DNA of 64,000 bases, from the NCBI GenBank assembly GCA_023101725.1, contig JALJCO010003062.1, positions 248,001-312,000 of the forward strand, read 5' to 3'. The position numbers and the translations under genes are program-made. Below, one piece after another: positions 44,193-55,576 of the stretch. How positions within the stretch are numbered: position 1 is the first letter of the stretch; the number at the start of each line of letters is the position of its first letter. Origin of the DNA: Atherinomorus stipes (Eukaryota; Chordata; Actinopteri; Atheriniformes; Atherinidae). The notes under the pieces are model-generated. The model made no database searches and had not been told where the DNA came from. It saw nothing but the letters and a program-made list of their open reading frames with translations.

Positions 44193-45060
44193 TGTATATA
44201 TCACTATGGCAACACACGCCAAGAGGAACTGGTGTGCAAACGGTTACTTCCCGGGGTTGCATCACTCATCTGGCAAAGTTTGGTAAAGGCATGACAGAAA
44301 AATTGTCACGCCACCCGGAGTCAGTGAACTTCATCATTACAACCTGTTCCCACCAGGCCTTACTGAGACCTTCACCCTATAAAAGTGTCCGGGGGGCTCT
44401 GGTGGAAACAGGAAGCGTGGATGTGGATGGCACACAGCTCCAGCTCCATTCCCCATTTCCACCACCCCATTTCCAAGGATAGTGGGGACCAATCATCTTC
44501 GGGGTAAAAATGTGGCCAGAAACGCAGATGAAGTGATGAAGCATCATGCTTACTGCCTACTGTACAAGCCTGCGGGGGCAGTGTTATGATCTGGGGTTGC
44601 TGCAGTTGCTCACGTCTAGGTTCAGCAACAGTATGTGCTCAAAGAATGACGTCAGCTGATACCTGAATATACTGAATGAGCAGATTATTCCATCAATGGA
44701 TTTTTCTTTCCTGATGGCACGGCCATAGATGACAATGCCAGAATTCATCAGGCTCAAATTGCTAAAGACAGGTTCAGGACGCATGAGACATCAATTTCAC
44801 ACATGGATTGGCCCCCACAGAGTCCAGACCTGAACCCCACTGAGAATCTTTGGGATGTGCTGGAGAAGGCTGTGGTCAGACTCTACCATCATCAATGCAA
44901 GATCTTGGTGAAAAATTAATGCAACACTGGATGGAAATAAATCCACTGACATTGCAGAAGCTTACTGAAACAATGCCCCAGCGATGCTGCCATAATCTAA
45001 GCTAAAGGCAGTCCAGTGAAATATTAGAGGGTAGGACCTCTTTTTTGGCCAGGCAGTGTA
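44193..45060 (+). mobile_element. Second family of Tc1-like transposon, decayed, next to gm2a exon 2
   Basis: The plus strand keeps transposase landmarks in order: CAAGAGGAACTGGTGTGCAAACGG, GGCAGTGTTATGATCTGGGG (catalytic-domain GSVMIWG), ATTGGCCCCCACAGAGTCCAG ([16 protein letters not shown]) and the terminal TTTTTTGGCCAGGCAGTGTA at 45060. Frames are broken and the left terminal repeat is not seen. Its right end is 40 bp from the gm2a exon 2 donor. Confidence 0.85.
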
Positions 45061-45100
45061 AATGAAACCTCTGGAAGACATCGCTTGGAAATGCACTCAC

Positions 45101-45253
45101 AGACAGAGGGGCAGCAAGTTCAACAGATGTGGATCCAGATGCGGAGGCTGTCAGGTCTCCTGGGATGGTGATCGGGTCTGGAGACACAGTCAGGGTCTTC
45201 AACACTGCTGGGACATCAGGCTGTCCACAGTTCTTCCAGTCAAAACCCAAAAC
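45101..45253 (-). CDS. gm2a: GM2 ganglioside activator, exon 2
   Basis: It is bounded by acceptor GGTCTGCTTCTTTGCAG and donor GTGAGT, is exactly 51 codons, and is phase 0 at both ends. It encodes VLGFDWKNCGQPDVPAV, then LTVSPDPITIPGDLT, then GSTSVELAAPLS. The FDW-NC start, DPI-IPG and GSTSV-L motifs are the hallmark of the GM2A N-terminal half. The cysteine (residue 43) matches human Cys39. Intron 1 upstream is 5,120 bp, intron 2 downstream is 8,879 bp. Confidence 0.95.
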
Positions 45254-45821
45254 CTGCAAAGAAGCAGACCCAGGTACTTCACCACATTGTTTAGGCAGAA
45301 ATCAGCATGTGCAGACCTGAGAGAACATGTTGCACGTCATCACATCGGCTTCAACTCTCACAGCAGCCGTCTGCACTAAACAAACAAGTCATTCACTCAC
45401 TTTTCAAGTCTTTCATGTTTGGAAAAGATTTCATTTATAGTTTTCATCCTGCCAAAACACTCAAATTCGGGTTATTTAATCCACTTACACCATGGACCCA
45501 CAGAGTAAACATTTTGTGACAAATGTTTATTTATTTCACTAAACTCGCTAAAAGTTTAAATACAGGAACTATTTTATGCTGGTCTTGACCTGTTTTTTAT
45601 GCAAACCAACTGTTGAGAACCAGAATGTGAGATCATCATGAGATTTTAGCAATCTGGTTTGCACGTTGCTATGGTGATGCCTATAGTGGAGTGATATGCC
45701 AGTGATTTAACTTGCCAGATTATGTGTGCATATGAAAATAATGCAAGCCAGTTAGCATTTCAACTTTTATTGACCGTGATAAAAGAGTCATGAACACCAC
45801 CCAGACAATCTGTGGCAACTA
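45254..45821 (-). other. gm2a intron 1, nothing recognised
   Basis: No repeat or exon recognised. Confidence 0.6.
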
Positions 45822-46005
45822 GGGATGTCTGATATTATCGGCCTACGAATATCGGCCAATATTGGCATTAAAATGTGATATTGGAAAATATCGGTATTGG
45901 TTTTTTGGGCCGATATTTTGAAAAAAAATGTAGCTTGCGATATTTCAGTATTAAAATCTCGTGAGATTTTGTTACAGACCAATGACATCTTGCAAGATCT
46001 TGTTC
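45822..46005. mobile_element. hAT element left-end fragment
   Basis: It starts TAGGGATGTCTGATATTATC and continues with repeated ATCGGCC/GGCCGATA words in the usual style of hAT subterminal repeats. A SINE follows at 46006. The matching right end was not identified with confidence. Confidence 0.55.
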
Positions 46006-46262
46006 TCAGGGTGTGGGGGTGTGGGTAGCGTAGTGGCAATGTTGCGGGCTTTGGCGCGGCCGACCCGGGCTTGAGTCCCCGACACAGCACTCAGGTAAAC
46101 CACTGTGGACCCTTGAGCAAGGTCCTTAACCCCCACCAATTGCTTCCCGGGCGCTTTCATTAGCAGCCCACTGCTCTCAGGTTCAAACTGAGATGGGTTA
46201 AATGCAGAGAATGAATTTCCGAATTGGCTCTCTAATTGGGATTAATAAAGTATATCTTCTAT
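46006..46262 (+). mobile_element. tRNA-derived SINE
   Basis: The head reads GGGTAGCGTAGTGGCAATG (A box TAGCGTAGTGG), followed by GGGCTTGAGTCCCC (B box). The body contains GACCCTTGAGCAAGGTCCTT, and the tail ends GGGATTAATAAAGTATATCT, a LINE-type 3' end that SINEs borrow for mobilisation. It lies in gm2a intron 1 in the opposite orientation to the gene. Confidence 0.8.
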
Positions 46263-46547
46263 TAGCAGCCGTCCAGCATGTAGAAAAGTCCCTGTTATCC
46301 TGGAAGAACTTCATTCCCCAGCATTCCTTCCAGAGTCATGTGACTGCGGTGCAGCTGCTGCTGCTAAAGACTGACTTGCTTTGCAGTTGCATATGCTGAC
46401 TGCCACATCACTCTCGTCTCCCTTTTCTCCGTAGAAATCTGGCATTATCTGCAGCTTTCATCTCCGTGTGTCCGAGCGGTACTGACGGTCCCCAGTCTGG
46501 ACAGGTTTCATTCAATTTATATGCAGATCTCCCTCAAAGACGCACAC
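46263..46547. repeat. Probable hAT interior
   Basis: Sequence between two hAT ends, partly GC-rich, without a coding frame. It may belong to the element beginning at 45822. Confidence 0.35.
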
Positions 46548-47390
46548 TAGGGATGCACGATATAATTGGCCCCCTATCGGTTTCAGCCTATATCAGCCTT
46601 AAAACTGAGTATCAGACATTGGCCATCCCACTGATATTTAACCAATAAGCCCACTGTTTCTAAAGTAAAAAAAAAAAACCTTCTTCTTCAAAAACTTTTT
46701 TTTACAGACTTTAAAACTTCTAAAGACTAGGGGAGGGAAAAACATAGATACACTGAAATATTATATTTTCTTATGCTGATATCATATTGACATTTAAAAA
46801 CGCAGTATCAGTCTATTTTACAAATGAAATCTTGCAATATTTCATCGTTCCATTATGAAATCTTGCGACAGTGCAAACATTTTCTGATATTTTCATATGC
46901 TGATATCATTCATAAACGCGTATTGATCTATTTTACAAACGAAATCTCAAAATCTTTCATCATTCTGTTATGAAATCTCATGAGAATTCATGAACTATCA
47001 CAAGATTTTGTAACAGAACGATGAAATTAATATTGGTATTAGGGCTGGGAAAAAAATCGATACACTGAAATATTGCGATATTTTCATATGCAGATTTCAT
47101 ATAGAAATTCAAAAATGCAATATTGATCTCTTTTACCAACGAAATCTCGCCAGATATCGAAAGATAACGGTAAAATCTCACGAGATTTCACGAAAACCCA
47201 CGAGATTTCATTAGTAAAATAGATCGATACCACATTCTTACATATCAGTCTATGAAAATATCGCGATATTTCAGTGTATCAATTTTTTTTTCCCAGCCCT
47301 AATTGGTATCGATATCAGTTATCAGCCACATGAGTTTTAAAATATCAGCATATCGGATATCAGCCAAAACTCCAATTTTGCGCATCCCTA
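46548..47390. mobile_element. hAT-like element with nested MITEs
   Basis: It starts TAGGGATGCACGATATAATT after CGCACAC, and ends TTTTGCGCATCCCTA before ACACACAC (an approximate 8-bp duplication). Its interior contains the element at 47040-47301, plus a diverged relative of that element at about 46735-47030 (ACACTGAAATATTATATTTT, then CTATTTTACAAATGAAATCT). Confidence 0.7.
47040..47301. mobile_element. 262-bp MITE, exact 8-bp duplication
   Basis: The ends are TAGGGCTGGGAAAAAAATCG and TTTTTTTTCCCAGCCCTA. The inverted arms extend about 50 bases (ATACACTGAAATATTGCGAT against ATCGCGATATTTCAGTGTAT). The flanking duplication is ATTGGTAT at 47032-47039 and 47302-47309. Confidence 0.9.
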
Positions 47391-48934
47391 ACACACACAC
47401 CCCAGTATTATTTTTAAAATGAGGTCAGTTACAATGAACTCTAAAAGTAAATCTGCTATGAGTGAGGACATTTATGATATAAACCCAAAGTAATCTATAA
47501 GTGGAGGAAAAAAAGAGGAAGAGAGTGTCTGCTTTTACTTTGTGTGCTAGTGTTAGCAAGCTAGCATTAGCTGGCTAGCCCTAGCAGCCAACTAAAAGCT
47601 ACGTCTGAAACAGCATCACACTACTCACTCCACAACACATGAGTAACACGACAGAACTTACCAGTCTGACAATACCATGAACACACCAACATTTTTGGTG
47701 ATGGCATTGAAAGTGATATCTGGTCGCCTCACAGCTTCTACCCAGGGTATTCGATGTCGCTTTGTTAGCTCACATATCCGAGCTCCCTGGCTTTGCATTG
47801 GAAATTAGACAAATCTCACCCCATCGTTTTTTTAACCAGAACGGCCGTGTGAACGATTGTGGCAGTTGATGACGGAAGATTGCGCCATGTTTTTAACTTG
47901 TAAAAAAAAACTTGTAAATCAAAATAAAAAGAATGAGAACAGCATTTTGCATGCAGTCGGCGTTAAAAAACTTGACAGTTGACTGTAGAACCCACAATGC
48001 ATTGCGGTTTTCCCAGTCCCCTACGTCACCCTTTTGAGCCCGATATCGTTTGAGCATCATCATCACAATGTCCATGTGCGCAATAGTCACATCGCAGGTC
48101 CTGCAATGTAGGAGGCAAATTAACTCAATGTGCTTCATCTAATTTCACACAGACTGCACACAGCGATCCACCAATCACCATCGTTCTTCATTAGTTTCAT
48201 GGAGAACAATCCTTTCGTGGTTAAATACAATTCAAATTTGTACATAATAAAACTAAACATGTACTCAGGTCCCTCTAGCACAATAAAAGTAAGCAGTAAA
48301 AGATAAGAATGACTCAAAGACAATAACTCACAAAGATGTACAATCACTAAAGGTTAACTGTCAATAAGATGAGAAGAGAAGTCATCTGCTGAAAATTCCT
48401 TTATTCTTTCATGTTGCAATATAAATTGTATTGTTGACAAAAAAAATTGCAATGATCAGTTTTTTCCAGCCCTCGTCTTTGAAGTCATATGATGATGTTA
48501 CAGTTGCAGTTTTCAGCTCTTACACGGTGACTTTAAATGGCCAAACGCAATAATCTGTTTGTTTCCTGTCATCTCAACAGACTACCAACTACACGGTGTC
48601 TGAAAAACACTACATGTCAGAGTATTTTATTTATCAGAAATCATATCGGCATTGCATGTCTAACAGTGTTGTTGCATATTGCAAGTTTTCTAAATATCCT
48701 TCCCGCAGCCCTGGTTTCAACAACAGAGCAACAGCCACGATCATTGCAACACCTGACCCAATTTGTTGCCTTAAAATCGCATTTTATCATTTATTTTGTG
48801 CACATTTTATTCAGTTTTTTTTATTTTTATGCAGTGACAATAAAGATTCATCTTATTATTCTTATAAATTCTATTTTTAAAGAAAAAAAAATGTATATAT
48901 CATGAATACAAAATACTTAAAGAACCAATTAGTA
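47391..48934 (-). other. gm2a intron 1, nothing recognised
   Basis: It contains a short GCTAGC-rich patch near 47548-47582. No gene or repeat boundary was recognised. Confidence 0.5.
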
Positions 48935-49050
48935 CAGTCAGTCATTTTCTATACTGCTTATCGAGTTCAGGGTCACAGGGGTTGCTGGAGCCTATCCCAG
49001 CTGGACAGGTTCCACCCTGGACAGGTCACCAGTCTGTCACAGGGCCAAAT
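48935..49050 (-). mobile_element. LINE (L2-like) 3' end
   Basis: It is the reverse complement of the tail at 19365-19525: CATTTTCTATACTGCTTATC, GGAGCCTATCCCAGCTG and CCACCCTGGACAGGTCACCA. Same family, opposite orientation. Confidence 0.75.
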
Positions 49051-50373
49051 TAGCACAATCAAATGGAAATAAAATAAAGTTTATTTAAAATGTAACAGCA
49101 GGTTAAGAAAGAAACTGAGTCTCTGCCTCTTGCTCATCATTAACATACAAACCTTGAACAAACTCACACTGATGGTGCAATCTTGATGGTCACTGATCAT
49201 TAGACTGATGCAATTATCTTTCTTCGAAGACCACTAGAAGACTTCGACCTACATCTGTTTTATAGACATGGCTGACCACCGACCTTAAAGATCATTGAAG
49301 TTGGACTCCAGGATGACATCTTTATGGGTCAACAGTACAGAAATAAAACTTTATGTCCTTGTTTTTCTGACTGTCTCAACCTTGACAAACAAGTTAGTTG
49401 TTAGTAAAACAATAAAGGGTGTATCTGTAAACACAAAGTGTTCCAGTTTTCTTCTTGCTAAATGTGGAAAAGCAGCTGACGGCAACACAAGCTCATCCTG
49501 CTGCTGCGAAAAACAAACTGCCCACATTAGATTTAGCTGCTGGTGGAACGTCTGTCTACTTTACATCCCTTTTGTCTGATACAGACGCTTATGAGAGGAC
49601 ATTTTTATATCTATTTAAATGTAGCTCAGCCCTTGAGTTAGGTGCTTTATTCATGCCTGAATGATGGCAAAACAAAACAATTTCTCTGAAAATGTCCAGG
49701 TACATGAACTGGGCTGATAATAATTTGTGATTTATTCAGACTGTGGCTGCTGTAGCTTTCTTTGTCATGCTGGATCTGTTTGCGCCCTTTGTTTTTTCTG
49801 GGTTACCTATGTATGTGTGTGTAAAAAGGACCTCCAATGCTGTAACAAGGACTTGTTTTTTTTCTGGTAGTCTACTTATCTTTGACGTTTTGTTTTTATT
49901 TATGTTGAGAAATAAACTTTTAGATATCAAAAATATTACAACGGATTTCAGTATTATAATATTAACTCTTATTATGATCATCAGTAGCATCAAAATAAAA
50001 TCGGATTTACATTGTTTAGCTGGACGTTTTTCTCATTGATGTCAATCTCCCACTTTGTCAACAAAAAATTGAATTGCACATCTGTGTTGCAATTTTATAT
50101 TCTGAATTTGAAGAATAAATATGTAATCTCTGAAGCTGCTTTAGAGTGAATCAAAACTAAAGCGGGCTTCTGTCTTTTTAAATGTGCAGCACATTAAAGT
50201 TTGGCTTGACAACAAACAACGTGCAATACTGACAAAAGTAAAGAACCAAAAGTGTCCCGTTTCCTCTGGTTGTGCACCGTGTAAAACGTGAAAATAAAAT
50301 ATAATTTTGAAAATATATTTCTGAAAAACCGGAATGTTTTGACGCAGGACTGACGGAGATTGTTTGAACTCAC
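49051..50373 (-). other. gm2a intron 1, exon-proximal part
   Basis: No recognised repeat. A 98-codon plus-strand open frame at 49743-50039 is hydrophobic but resembles no known family and has no supporting context. Confidence 0.5.
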
Positions 50374-50475
50374 CTTCGCGTGTTTGACTCTCCTCATCTG
50401 GAAGGAGTCGCAGTTCACCTGCGACAGAAGCACAGCGACGACCACGGAGACCCACACCCACAGAAACCTGTCCAT
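50374..50475 (-). CDS. gm2a: GM2 ganglioside activator, exon 1 (start and signal peptide)
   Basis: ATG at 50475 begins MDRFLWVWVSVVVAVLLSQVNC, a signal peptide as required for a secreted and lysosomal protein, followed by DSFQMRRVKHAK. The donor is AAG|GTGAGT and the exon is 34 codons, phase 0. An in-frame ATG lies further upstream (50607), but the TATA box at 50554-50559 falls downstream of it, so the start at 50475 is preferred. The four exons together give 197 residues, against 193 in human. Confidence 0.88.
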
Positions 50476-50553
50476 CCTGTCCCCCGTCACAGAGACTCGA
50501 ACCCCACTGCACGGAACCGTTAGAAGATGACCGTTCAACGCGGAAAAAGCCAG

Positions 50554-50628
50554 TTTATACAAGGCAGCACTTCCGTGTTTACGTTCACCGCAGTTCCACG
50601 ATGTCACATGATTAGGCGGTCACGTGAC
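50554..50628 (-). promoter_or_regulatory. gm2a promoter: TATA box and CLEAR (TFEB/TFE3) sites
   Basis: On the minus strand TATAAA lies at 50559-50554, about 80 bp upstream of the start codon. Upstream of it are TCACATGA (50604-50611) and the perfect palindrome GTCACGTGAC (50619-50628). GTCACGTGAC is the CLEAR consensus bound by TFEB and related factors in lysosomal gene promoters, usually close to the transcription start. Binding itself is inferred. Confidence 0.7.
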
Positions 50629-50639
50629 CGGCATTTAGA

Positions 50640-51009
50640 GGCACGCTTTTAAAATCTTTTAAATTCGGTATACTCTGTTTAAAAAAAATTAAATGAATAA
50701 ATAATAATAAGAAGAAAATGGCTTTTATCTATTCAATTTTTTTATCATTTCTTGTAGGCCTATGAATTAAAAAATAATTTTAAGCTTGATACTAAAAACA
50801 GTTCAATTGGCAGCTTATATAATTCAAATATAATCTATGTACATTAATGAATTCCATCACGCTTTAATTTCATACTGGCATTTTCCATATTCTCAAGTTG
50901 CTTCAAAATCTAATTCATGAAAGTCTTTCATAAGCAAGCAAGCAGGGGCAAAAGAAGATACAGGGGCATTTTATCTCAACGGAAGCGCTCTTTCTCGACC
51001 ACTGTCTAG

Positions 51010-51040
<31 letters not shown>

Positions 51041-51560
51041 GTTTTTTACTGGATGAATTTATTATCACACCATTTGGTTTGAGTGCACTCATGCCTTTTT
51101 ATGAAACTCTGTTTTTCTTTCAGAATTCTGTTTATCTAAAAGCAAAAATTCAATCAGTCAATCAATCATTTTATTTATAGGCTAAAGCGTTTATCAGCCG
51201 CAGCTAAATAAAATGTTGTACATCCAAGGTAATTAAAAACACAAGAAAGCATAAAACAGCACATAAAACAACAAACTAAAGACAATGTATTAAAAATAAT
51301 AACGCTGGATCAAATCAGGGCAATAAAACAAAAAATGTCAAATAAATTTTAATAAATTTAAATTTAAAACGGGAAAATATTATTCTCTCCTGAAGTCTAT
51401 TATTCAGACACACGTTGTTCAAGGTGTGTTAAATGTTGCCAAATATTGACTCGAGGTCCTAAAATGTCCAATACTATCCAGCTGCAGAACTGGTGAAAAT
51501 GTCCTGCAGCTGCAGAGTAGCGCCTGCAGATGTCCCCGTAGGACAGCTGTTTTCTGGGCT
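50640..51560. other. Intergenic, nothing recognised
   Basis: AT-rich, with a 29-base T run at about 51009-51037. No gene or repeat was recognised. Confidence 0.5.
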
Positions 51561-51567
51561 CTACAGC

Positions 51568-51752
51568 CCCACCACTTCCTCAAATTAAGGTAGCTCCTTT
51601 GTTTCCTGTCTTTCATTACTGGATGAACTGATTAATCCAGGTGTGCCTGGCCTCAGTAACTGGTCAGACACACCTGGTTTAATCAGTTCGTCCAGTAATG
51701 AAGGACAGGAAACAAAGGAGCTACCTTAAGTTCAGGAAGTAGTGGGGCTGTG
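51568..51752. repeat. Foldback (hairpin) repeat
   Basis: The left arm ACTTCCTCAAATTAAGGTAG and CTCCTTTGTTTCCTGTCTTT is answered inverted by AGGACAGGAAACAAAGGAGC and TACCTTAAGTTCAGGAAGTAG, with arms of about 85 bases and a loop under 15. A second, more diverged copy is at 56128-56338. Confidence 0.88.
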
Positions 51753-52189
51753 CATAAAGGCTGACGCTTCTATCAACCAGTTTAATGGTTTTAACGAGTT
51801 CAAACTTAAATGCAGCCTAAAGATTTCACAGATTGCATGATGTTCTGTTATTTAAGGCTGGCACACGTTTATTATAATATGTTTGTGATTTATAAATAAG
51901 AAAATGATTGGCTACATGATAATCTTAGAATAAAACGAAGTGAGATTAGACACATTACTAATTGGAAAAGTCTTGCTTTCAATAAACAAAAGACAAACAC
52001 ATCATTGTGACTGATTAGGCCTACATATAAGGCTTCAGTTGACTCTTTCAGCAAAAACTGATGTGTTTTTGTGGGTTTAATCAGTACTTAAGCGTGAATC
52101 CTCTAGCTTTAGCTTGCCAACATTTGAATACAATAGTTTAATTAACTGACCCATAGACTGGTAGTGGGCCGCAGGGGAAGTCTGTAATG

Positions 52190-52546
52190 CTTCATGTTAT
52201 TCAAAATAAGCCCTCTGCACATGCGCACACGGTTTTGCCATGAGGAAGAGGAGGGAGGAGGGGTTCAGGAGGGGGGCAGATGATGCTGTCAGTGAAAGGA
52301 GGAGGAGGAGGATCCTACCGCCGGCAGAAGCCACCGAGCTGCTCTCCATCCCATGTGTTTCACACCAAATTCAGACATGTGCTGCCAGACTATCAGCTCT
52401 GCGTGATTTATTTCTCTTAAATGAGATTATCTGTTGTTTAGAGGGACAGTTGTGGGACTATTTTATTCCTGAAAATGCTGCCCTGCTCTTCATCAGCGCA
52501 GATGGAGGGATGCGAGGAGGAGAGGGAGTCACACATGCAAACAGAG
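52190..52546 (+). other. GC-rich stretch with splice donor, possible untranslated first exon
   Basis: After AT-rich sequence the composition changes to GC/GA-rich with CpGs (GCGCACACGG, CTACCGCCGGCAGAAGCC). It ends at a good donor, ACAGAG|GTAAAT (GT at 52547). An open frame runs through it (ending MRGGEGVTHANR), but the arginine-rich start and lack of any recognised domain make a coding role doubtful. It could be the promoter and first exon of a gene continuing beyond the window on the plus strand, divergent from gm2a. Confidence 0.3.
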
Positions 52547-53018
52547 GTAAATCCGATTTTCAAAAACAGGGGAGAAAAATATCCACTTTCTTTTTTCCCC
52601 CCGTGATATCGGGATTTTCTCAAGTGAAACGTGTTGGTGTGTCTTAAATGTCCGTTAAAGCGACTCTGAGCCTCAGATTGGACATTTTACCGGCTGATTT
52701 CAGCCGCTCTAATTCGCCGGCCGGCTTCTTCTGGAGGTTGTAGACATGAAAGAGCCGGACCCCTCCCTGAATTTGTTTCCCCTCTCGCCATTTAAACGGA
52801 GAAAAGGAGAAGATGCACGTTGGAATTCTACCACAACTGCACTGAAATAGCTCCATTTATCGGATAAGGTTATGGTTTCAGTCCCGGTTTTAGATGGAAA
52901 AGATGCTGAGTAGCTATAAAGAGGCTGTCAGTCATGGTTGGGGATGTAATGTCTGACTGGAGATAATAAGTCATGCTTCAAGTTGAAATTTATATCTAGC
53001 TGGCATCATATAGGTATA

Positions 53019-53080
53019 GGCTATATATATATGTGTGTGTGTGTACATATATATATGTATACATAGCCTATAGGCTATAT

Positions 53081-53120
<40 letters not shown>

Positions 53121-53122
53121 AT
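53019..53122. repeat. TA/TG/CA microsatellite
   Basis: Blocks of TA, TG, TA, CA and TA units, including CATAGCCTATAGGCTATAT, which is itself nearly palindromic and repeated on both sides. Confidence 0.9.
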
Positions 53123-54975
53123 GGACAGGCAGGACCCCTATGTGCTAAAGGGTCTTTCTAAGCTAATGTAGGCTAAAATATCTCATAGTCACAAACCTTT
53201 CAAAGTAAGAGTGTGACAGAAGACAGAAAACCAGTGAATTTGCAAAATGGACATTCTGAGGCTCCAAACACCCATAAAAAATATAAAATGTTAACAAATA
53301 CAAATTCTGTAAAATGCCAGTTCTCTTCAGTTCATAAAACCCCCCTCACAAAAACAGCCATCTTGTGGCACTTCACATGTGTAAGAAACAGATGTAGGAA
53401 ACAACCATAACTCAAATATAGGCCAATGCATGTGGCATCCCACATACGTCTCACATTTATGTCACACATCAAGCACCCACTGTCTGTGAACCGTTGGTGC
53501 TCCCAGATTTCTGTGAGGATATATACTGTTCCTAACATACAGGGAAAATGATGGATACAGTGAAAAGGAAAGCTGGGTAGGAGGTAATGACCCCACTGTT
53601 CCACTCTGACCTCAAAAGACTAACAAACCTACCATCTGTCATGCTAGTCTGAGTGACAACTGAACGTTGTGTTTCTCTAATAAGAAGGGGTTAAATCTCC
53701 AATTGTTAGCGGAACTTGTTTTAGCCAAGTTCCTCATTGATTGAAAAATTTGAGCTTTTGCGCCTTGAATTTTTCATCGGCTGAATCCTAAATCTTAGCG
53801 TCGATAACAACAAAATATTCATACTGAACACTGAGGCTGTACCTCAGGAATTATAATGGACAGCTTTCAACCAGAAGGTTGCTGATTTGATCCAAAACAT
53901 ATCTTGTATCGCATCTTGAGGTGTCCTTTTACCACATATTGAACCCCACATTGTGTCCCTCACTTAAATGCTGCATGTGGTAAACCAGCTCAAACTCTGT
54001 GATTGATCAAATTCCGTGACTTCATTTAGTCGTAACAGTTGCAAATAGTTGGCTTACTTACAAGTTTTATAGAACCATCAAATGCCAAAAAGGAGATAAT
54101 TAATCTGAAATTATAGTGGCAACAGCCAACTAGCACTTTAGCTAGCTGAGAAGTTAGCTTTCAAGCTAATTCAGCTAAAGCTTGTGTTTCCCATTTCACC
54201 GCGAAAAAAAACAAAACCTTTTTGACTATTCAAATTACTCACTAACTGGTGCATATAAATAACATATTTAGTTAGACATTTTGATAACCATCCGATCAGA
54301 GGTAATCCTAGGATCAGAGGTTAAGAGGTGCTGAGCACCCAGACAGGCAGATACATTTCATTTTTTGTTCAGTTTAACACAATTTCATTCCCACATCTGT
54401 GAAAGAAAAGCAAAAAACTATTGGGAAAGTCTGTGGCTAATTATAAAGAGAGAAGCTGATTGGTGCCTTTTTCCAATGGTGAATCAGATCCTCAAACTTT
54501 TCCTCCTTATCTGACCTTTTTTAAGCCTTAGATTCAAGTTTTTATCATCCAGCATCTAGAAACAAAGTTATTACTGCTGCTATTTAAAAATCAGCTCTAC
54601 CTGGATGAGAGAAACATATTTCGGACATGCAGGTGTTATAAGCGGTGAACCAGATCCATTAAAACTTCATTTATCCTCCTCATTTACAGAGATTCTGACA
54701 GTTTTCCAAACCTACAGTACTTAGAATATTTATCATGAAAACAAATTTAGGCTATTACTGCTGCTATTTGAAATATGCAAGATTGGTGGGTTCATATCAT
54801 TTTTGAGGCGTGGGGGTTGCTGTAGTTTTGTTGTGAAAATATCACATTTCAACAAAGTACCGTGTGGTTAATATTTCAAATTGTAGGGGTGCTGGGATTT
54901 AAAAAAATAGGCTAAAATTGCCTATGGTTATGATCGAGAGAAGATTACTGTACATCAGCACTAAAGCTAACAGAC
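53123..54975. other. Intergenic, nothing recognised
   Basis: No recognised gene or element boundary. GCTAGC-type words occur near 54131-54160. Confidence 0.5.
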
Positions 54976-54978
54976 TAA

Positions 54979-55576
54979 GGGCGCATTCACAAAGCTTTTT
55001 TGATTCGAATCAAAGTCTGTTTGCTCAGAAAGTCCGCTTCGTTTAGGGGGAGTTGTGAATGTGCAAACGGACTCTGATCCGGAACAAACAACCAGACTCG
55101 GTCCGCCTGCAAACGTAGGTCTCGGTCCGATTCAAGTGAACCGAAGACAGGAGGTGGACTGCAAATTACATTGGCATTGTGGGTCAAACGTTGGACAATG
55201 TGGGTAAACACTACGACAACAAACACACATGTGGGACTGCAGTAGCCTAGTTATAAAGATGGTTCGTGGTCAGATGTGGAGTTACGAGGAAGTAAAAGCT
55301 TTAATCCATATTTGATCTGATGAAAGCATATCCAGCTCCTCGTACAAAAATAATGTCGCTTTGTGGAGGGAACAGAAGTTGTGAGAACCTTGTATGTGTG
55401 TCTTGTCCTCGCGTACTGCGAATCCAAAAGCAGCACCACCTGAGATTCTCATTCTTGGCTCGTTTGGCAATAGTGCAACGTGAACGCAATCTCGGTCCGG
55501 AAGACCACCCCGCCCCCAACCGAACCAAGTCCCCAAACGTACCTGGGCTCACGGTCTATGCTTTCTGAATCCCCCC
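54979..55576 (-). mobile_element. PIF/Harbinger-type MITE, reversed copy of 29841-30424
   Basis: It begins GGGCGCATTCACAAAGC after TAA and matches the other copy along its whole length in reverse (GTACAAAAATAATGTCGCTT, GGCAATAGTGCAACGTGAAC). The far end has decayed to TTCTGAATCCCCCC. Confidence 0.8.

Noticed and set aside
45002..45259. The whole 85-codon frame as the coding exon of gm2a
   Set aside because: Residues after AAPLS run through the GTGAGT donor into intron and do not match the family. Only 45101-45253 is coding.
49743..50039. 98-codon hydrophobic open frame as a small membrane protein
   Set aside because: No family resemblance, no promoter or splice context, and it lies inside gm2a intron 1 in AT-rich sequence.
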